Origin: JAOUGY01 sp963792365
GTDB lineage: Bacteria > Actinomycetota > Acidimicrobiia > Spongiisociales > ZC4RG35
Reading direction: 5' to 3'
NCBI GenBank assembly: GCA_963792365.1
Contig: CAWBVW010000007.1
Span: 186,001 to 250,000, forward strand
Length of the DNA stretch: 64,000 nucleotides
Shown here: piece by piece, positions 60,506-64,000 of the stretch
Layout of the letters: each line of letters opens with the position of its first letter
Numbering within the stretch: position 1 is the stretch's first letter
Notes under the pieces: model-generated
What the model was told of the DNA's origin: nothing
Seen by the model: only the letters and a program-made list of their open reading frames with translations
The model's database searches: none
Made by a program: the position numbers and the translations under genes

Positions 60506-62052
60506 GTGAACCGATCTTCGTCCTCGGCTGCCACCGATCTGGCACATCGGTGGTTGCAGGCCTGCTCCATCGGGCTTGCGGTGTCTCCATGGGTGAGCTC
60601 ATGCCTCCCACAGAGGACAATCCGTTGGGTTACTTCGAGGCGCTCGGGGTGGTCGACGCCCACCGTGACCTCTTGGGACAGATGGAACGGGATTGGACCT
60701 GCCCGCCGTCCACGTTCCGACCCGGGATGTTGGACCTCTCGACACTCGAAGAACAGGTCGAAATCCACAAGCAACTTCCCGGTGTATGGGCGATGAAGGA
60801 CCCGCGATCGATGTTCCTCCTCCCTGCCTGGAGCCATCTGGGGATCGATCGCGTCCGCCTCGTCGCCGTGGTCCGCCCGCCCGCGGACACCATCCGTTCG
60901 ATCGAGAAGCGCGACAACATCCGCCAGGACCGCGGAGAGGCGATCGTCGAGGCCTATCTTCAGCGCCTCGCCGAGATCGCTGAACGGATTCCGTTGCCGG
61001 TGATCCAATTCCCCGGTGAGGGCGACAGCTTGATCGACCAGGTGCGAACTCTCGCGGCTTCTCTCGGGCTGCCGTGGAATGAGGAGGCAGCTCGAGAACT
61101 CTTCGACCAGTCGCTGGTTCGGAATCGATCACCCCTTCGGGATTCCAGTCCTGCCTATGACCTGCTGCTCAAGAGGGCCAAGCGGCCGCGGAAAGTCCCC
61201 GCCATCAACCTTCACTCGCTCAAGCTGAGCTCCGAGCCAAAATGGCCTCTGCCCACGCACCTCGGTCCCCGCCACGGCCGGCAGCGGAACCAGCTGTGGG
61301 AAATGGCGCACTTCGCTGCCGATCCCGAACCGAGAGTGGTCGAAGTGTTGCTGGAAGGCGCCCGACCGGGTGGCAAGAACCGCCCAGGCGTGTTGCTCCG
61401 CCAGGTCGAGGTCAAAAGCCCGCTCGCCGTGGGTGCCGTTCTCATGCGAGACAGGCTGCGTCCTCACGGAATAGTCGCCCACGGACTTCTCGCAGGTCGG
61501 TCGATCTCGGAGATCGAATTCTTCTTCCGCTCCCTGTATGTGAACACCGATCCCCTTGCGGAGTTATTCGTCGATGTGCCAGATCCGCAAGGCAAAGGCC
61601 TGCTGAGCGCATCGCCACCTCCGGCCGACCATCCGCGGCCTTCGAGGGTCCAGGAAGTTGCCATCGAGACGGGCTGGGAGCATCTCCTCACGGAGCGGCT
61701 GTCGCCGGGCCGCTCTGGGATGTTCCTGCGCAAGCGAGTGTTGACCGACAAGGAGCTCATCCCGGTGGTGACAGACCTCATCGCAGGCGTCCAGAGGATC
61801 GCCGACGTAGATGAGCGGTTGTCCACGCTCGAACGCAGTCTCGAGGCCGAGGGAATCCGGCCACGGCAGGCCGCGGCAACCCCCGGGGAAACGGAGAACG
61901 GTTCGATCACAGCGTTGCGCACGCAGCTTGCCGCGACCGAGCGCGACCTGGAGCGACTCCGTAGCCGCCGAAGCGTGAGGATGGCACTGGCCATGGCCAG
62001 ACCCTCCCGCGGTATCTTCCGATTGGTTCGGTCGTGGAAGAAAAAGCGCTAG
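60502..62052 (+). CDS. Sulfotransferase family protein with C-terminal extension
   Basis: Protein of 516 aa. FVLGCHRSGTSVVAGLLHRA is the PAPS loop; TEDNPLGYFEALGVVDAHRD, WAMKDPRSMFLLPAWSHLGI and VRLVAVVRPPADTIRSIEKR follow the sulfotransferase plan to about residue 230. The remaining 280 residues are unassigned: a beta-rich region (EFFFRSLYVNTDPLAELFVD), then a coiled coil and a basic tail with LRSRRSVRMALAMARPSRGI. The LRxRRSVxxAL motif also occurs at the N-terminus of the glycosyltransferase at 49344. The ATG overlaps the inferred stop of the previous gene (ATGA). Confidence 0.75.
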   Translation: MSEPIFVLGCHRSGTSVVAGLLHRACGVSMGELMPPTEDNPLGYFEALGVVDAHRDLLGQMERDWTCPPSTFRPGMLDLSTLEEQVEIHKQLPGVWAMKDPRSMFLLPAWSHLGIDRVRLVAVVRPPADTIRSIEKRDNIRQDRGEAIVEAYLQRLAEIAERIPLPVIQFPGEGDSLIDQVRTLAASLGLPWNEEAARELFDQSLVRNRSPLRDSSPAYDLLLKRAKRPRKVPAINLHSLKLSSEPKWPLPTHLGPRHGRQRNQLWEMAHFAADPEPRVVEVLLEGARPGGKNRPGVLLRQVEVKSPLAVGAVLMRDRLRPHGIVAHGLLAGRSISEIEFFFRSLYVNTDPLAELFVDVPDPQGKGLLSASPPPADHPRPSRVQEVAIETGWEHLLTERLSPGRSGMFLRKRVLTDKELIPVVTDLIAGVQRIADVDERLSTLERSLEAEGIRPRQAAATPGETENGSITALRTQLAATERDLERLRSRRSVRMALAMARPSRGIFRLVRSWKKKR

Positions 62053-64000
62053 CCAAGGCGCTGATAAAGCTTCGGCCGGAAGCCGCCGCTGCACGGGGCC
62101 AGCTCGTATCCATCGTGATCACCAATCGCGATGGAGAGGACCACCTGCGCCGTTTGCTCGAGGGACTGGAGAGGCGGACCAACTATCGATCGATCGAACT
62201 GATCCTCGTTGACAATGGTTCGAGCGACGGGTCCCTGCAAGTCTTCGACCGCTGGCCAGGAACCAAACGCGTCATTGCCAATCAACAGAATCAGAGCTTC
62301 TCCGTAGCCAACAACCAGGGGATCCGGGCTGCGGCGGGCGAGCTGGTTCTTCTCGCCAACAACGACATCGAGCCCATACACCCGGACTGGCTCGGCTACA
62401 TGGTGGCTTCGATGCGCGACGACGTGACAGCGGTAGGCGCGATGCTCGTCTATCCCCGGCGACCTCACCGCGATGTCCCCCCAGCACATCCGGATCTGAC
62501 CATTCAGCACCTCGGGATCTCGTTCGAGTATTCCAAGTGGGGGGTGCGTGCCGTGAACACAGCTTCCGGCGACGATCCTCTCTTGGTGACCAGTCCAGGA
62601 ACCAGAGAAGTCCCCGCCGTCACGGCGGCATGCCTGTTGGCGCGTCGCGCAGACCTACTCGCGAACCCGCTCGACGAGCGGTACTGGTATGGATCCGAGG
62701 ACTGGGACCTGTGTCTACGTCTCGGCAACGTCGGCAAGGTCCTCGTCGACGAGCGAGCAGTCCTGTTCCATCACGAGTTTGGCACTCAAGATCGCTTCAT
62801 GAGTGACGCTTGGCTCGAGGGTCGTGCCCAAAACCACCGCTGGTTCAACGAGCTGTGGGGCCCTTCTATCATGCGGCGGATCCGATCCGAGGTCACCGGA
62901 CCGCCGTCCGGCCGGTTCTTCCGTGGTGAGAGAGCCCCAGCACTCGGTCTGATCCACGGCTCCGACGCCCGCACCCGAGAACTCGCTGAGACTCTCCGTC
63001 GCCAGGCCATGGACGCCGGTTGGACACTCGTGGACGGTGAGTCGAAGTCGTCCGACCTCGCACTCGCACTCACCCCGCCGCGAGACGTCCAGTGGTTCGG
63101 TGGTCTCGACCTCTCCATCGCTCTCGTTCTCGACCGGGAAGGCGAGTGGGTGCGCTCCGGAGGCCTCGATGCAGCCACACGTGTGATCGTTCCCGACCTC
63201 ATCGGCAGAGCGCGCCTCGACGCCATGTGGGGAGCGGGGGTGGCAGAGATCGACGGCGCTTTGGCCGACGCTGATGCGACCTCGCTTGCCCGCATGGCGA
63301 GTCTCGCTGCCCCCTCCGACCAGGCAATGCGGATCGGCGTCTCGACCTGTGCGCCGGATTGGACAAAAGCTCAGTTCTGGGGGGACACGCATCTGGCACG
63401 AGGGCTGATGAGAGCCTTCAGGAGGCTGGGGCACGAGGCAAGCGAACTCATCATGAGTGATTGGCAGAGCGCCAAGGCGGCGAGCTGCGACTTGATCCTC
63501 CACCTCCGTGGCCTGACCCGCCGGCCAGTGTCTCGCGGACAGTGGAATGCCCTGTGGATCATCAGCCACCCTGATCGGCTCGAGCCAGGAGAGTGCGATG
63601 ACTATGACGTCATCGCGTCGGCGAGCCACACACACGCCGAGTTCTTGTCAAAGGAACTCGGTCGAACCGTGCACTTCATGCCGCAGGCCACAGACGCCGA
63701 CACGTTCAAGATCGGCCCACCGAGTTCTGAGTACGAGACAGAGGTGTTGTATGTCGGAAATGCTCGATGGCCGAATCGGCGCGCTCCTCGTTGGATGATG
63801 CGGAATGGGCGAGCTTTCGACCTCTATGGGAAGAATTGGGGAGGGTTTCCGGAAGCAGAACTGGTTCGCAGCGACTACGTGCCGAACCAAGACCTGGCGG
63901 CAGCGTACCGATCGGCGTCGGTGGTGGTCGCTGATCACCACGGGTCGATGCGATCTGAGGGATTCATTGCAAACCGGCTCTTCGATGTGCTGGCCTCCGG
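62034..64000 (+). CDS. GT2 plus CgeB-like bimodular glycosyltransferase (partial, runs off right edge)
   Basis: The frame is open from GTG 62034, which overlaps the previous stop by 19 bp, to the window end (655 codons). Residues 20-270 are a GT2 domain: LVSIVITNRDGEDHLRRLLE, LILVDNGSSDGSLQVFD, NQSFSVANNQGIRAAAGELV, LLANNDIEPIHPDWL and DERYWYGSEDWDLCLRLGNV. From about 430 a second, GT-B-like module begins: RIGVSTCAPDWTKAQFWGDT, LGHEASELIMSDWQ, ALWIISHPDRLEPGECDDYD and VLYVGNARWPNRRAPRWMM, then ADHHGSMRSEGFIANRLFDV. This second half resembles CgeB/Glyco_trans_1_2 proteins. No upstream ribosome-binding site is clear, so the exact start is uncertain. Confidence 0.8.
   Translation, partial: MEEKALAKALIKLRPEAAAARGQLVSIVITNRDGEDHLRRLLEGLERRTNYRSIELILVDNGSSDGSLQVFDRWPGTKRVIANQQNQSFSVANNQGIRAAAGELVLLANNDIEPIHPDWLGYMVASMRDDVTAVGAMLVYPRRPHRDVPPAHPDLTIQHLGISFEYSKWGVRAVNTASGDDPLLVTSPGTREVPAVTAACLLARRADLLANPLDERYWYGSEDWDLCLRLGNVGKVLVDERAVLFHHEFGTQDRFMSDAWLEGRAQNHRWFNELWGPSIMRRIRSEVTGPPSGRFFRGERAPALGLIHGSDARTRELAETLRRQAMDAGWTLVDGESKSSDLALALTPPRDVQWFGGLDLSIALVLDREGEWVRSGGLDAATRVIVPDLIGRARLDAMWGAGVAEIDGALADADATSLARMASLAAPSDQAMRIGVSTCAPDWTKAQFWGDTHLARGLMRAFRRLGHEASELIMSDWQSAKAASCDLILHLRGLTRRPVSRGQWNALWIISHPDRLEPGECDDYDVIASASHTHAEFLSKELGRTVHFMPQATDADTFKIGPPSSEYETEVLYVGNARWPNRRAPRWMMRNGRAFDLYGKNWGGFPEAELVRSDYVPNQDLAAAYRSASVVVADHHGSMRSEGFIANRLFDVLAS

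Noticed and set aside
1..64000. tRNA, rRNA or riboswitch genes
   Set aside because: The few intergenic gaps were read for cloverleaf, T-loop and known riboswitch cores and none was found. A tRNAscan-SE/Infernal run would be decisive.

Overview
The window is high-GC DNA from an actinobacterium, most likely of the class Acidimicrobiia or a close relative. This placement is an inference. It rests on coenzyme F420 genes (cofD, cofE), a propionyl-CoA/methylmalonyl-CoA module, a secreted-protein repertoire built on a cysteine-bearing S-layer-homology-like (SLH-like) repeat, frequent GTG starts, and a recurring TANNNT box 6-10 nt upstream of start codons that points to leaderless transcription. There are no rRNA, tRNA, phage, transposase or CRISPR genes. 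Both window ends cut through glycosyltransferase genes (1-2587 minus; 62034-64000 plus).

Layout. 1-7.0 kb: a large membrane glycosyltransferase diverges from cofD-cofE, followed by UDP-glucose dehydrogenase and an LCP cell-wall ligase. 7.0-15.5 kb: a hydrolase lacking its nucleophile, birA (frameshifted), pccB, pccA, an LpdA-type flavoprotein and the large subunit of methylmalonyl-CoA mutase. The LpdA-type gene lies between two inverted copies of an unusual ~275-bp palindrome array. 15.6-18.6 kb: a class A PBP with PASTA domains, then a remnant of an aminopeptidase P. 18.8-25.1 kb: a small orphan gene and an exopolysaccharide block (flippase, polyprenyl-phosphate sugar transferase, two glycosyltransferases, nucleotide-sugar dehydrogenase). 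25.1-33.4 kb: five secreted proteins joining different catalytic domains (SpoIID/LytB, M15 peptidase, sorbosone-type dehydrogenase, subtilisin) or no recognised enzyme to the same SLH-like repeat; a sixth (M23 peptidase) lies at 44 kb. 33.4-64 kb: a large surface-glycan locus with rmlBADC, a NeuA-PseG fusion, NeuB, several glycosyltransferases, two pyruvyl-transferase-type proteins, three sulfotransferase-like proteins and a methyltransferase, interrupted by an HDAC-family deacylase and a DUF3048 protein.

How the genes fit together. BirA can biotinylate PccA; PccA and PccB make methylmalonyl-CoA, which the mutase rearranges to succinyl-CoA. The glycan genes supply dTDP-rhamnose, UDP-uronic acid and a CMP-activated nonulosonic acid, and decorate the product with rhamnose, pyruvate-type and sulfate-type groups. 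The flippase, LCP ligase and PBP would export it and attach it to the wall. Operons are tightly packed, with repeated 4-bp NTGA stop/start overlaps.

Sequence quality. At least six isolated +1 frameshifts break otherwise normal genes, and 39.4-41.8 kb holds a dense cluster of about fifteen. All annotations there describe the inferred ancestral reading. Raw-read checking is needed before calling any of them pseudogenes.
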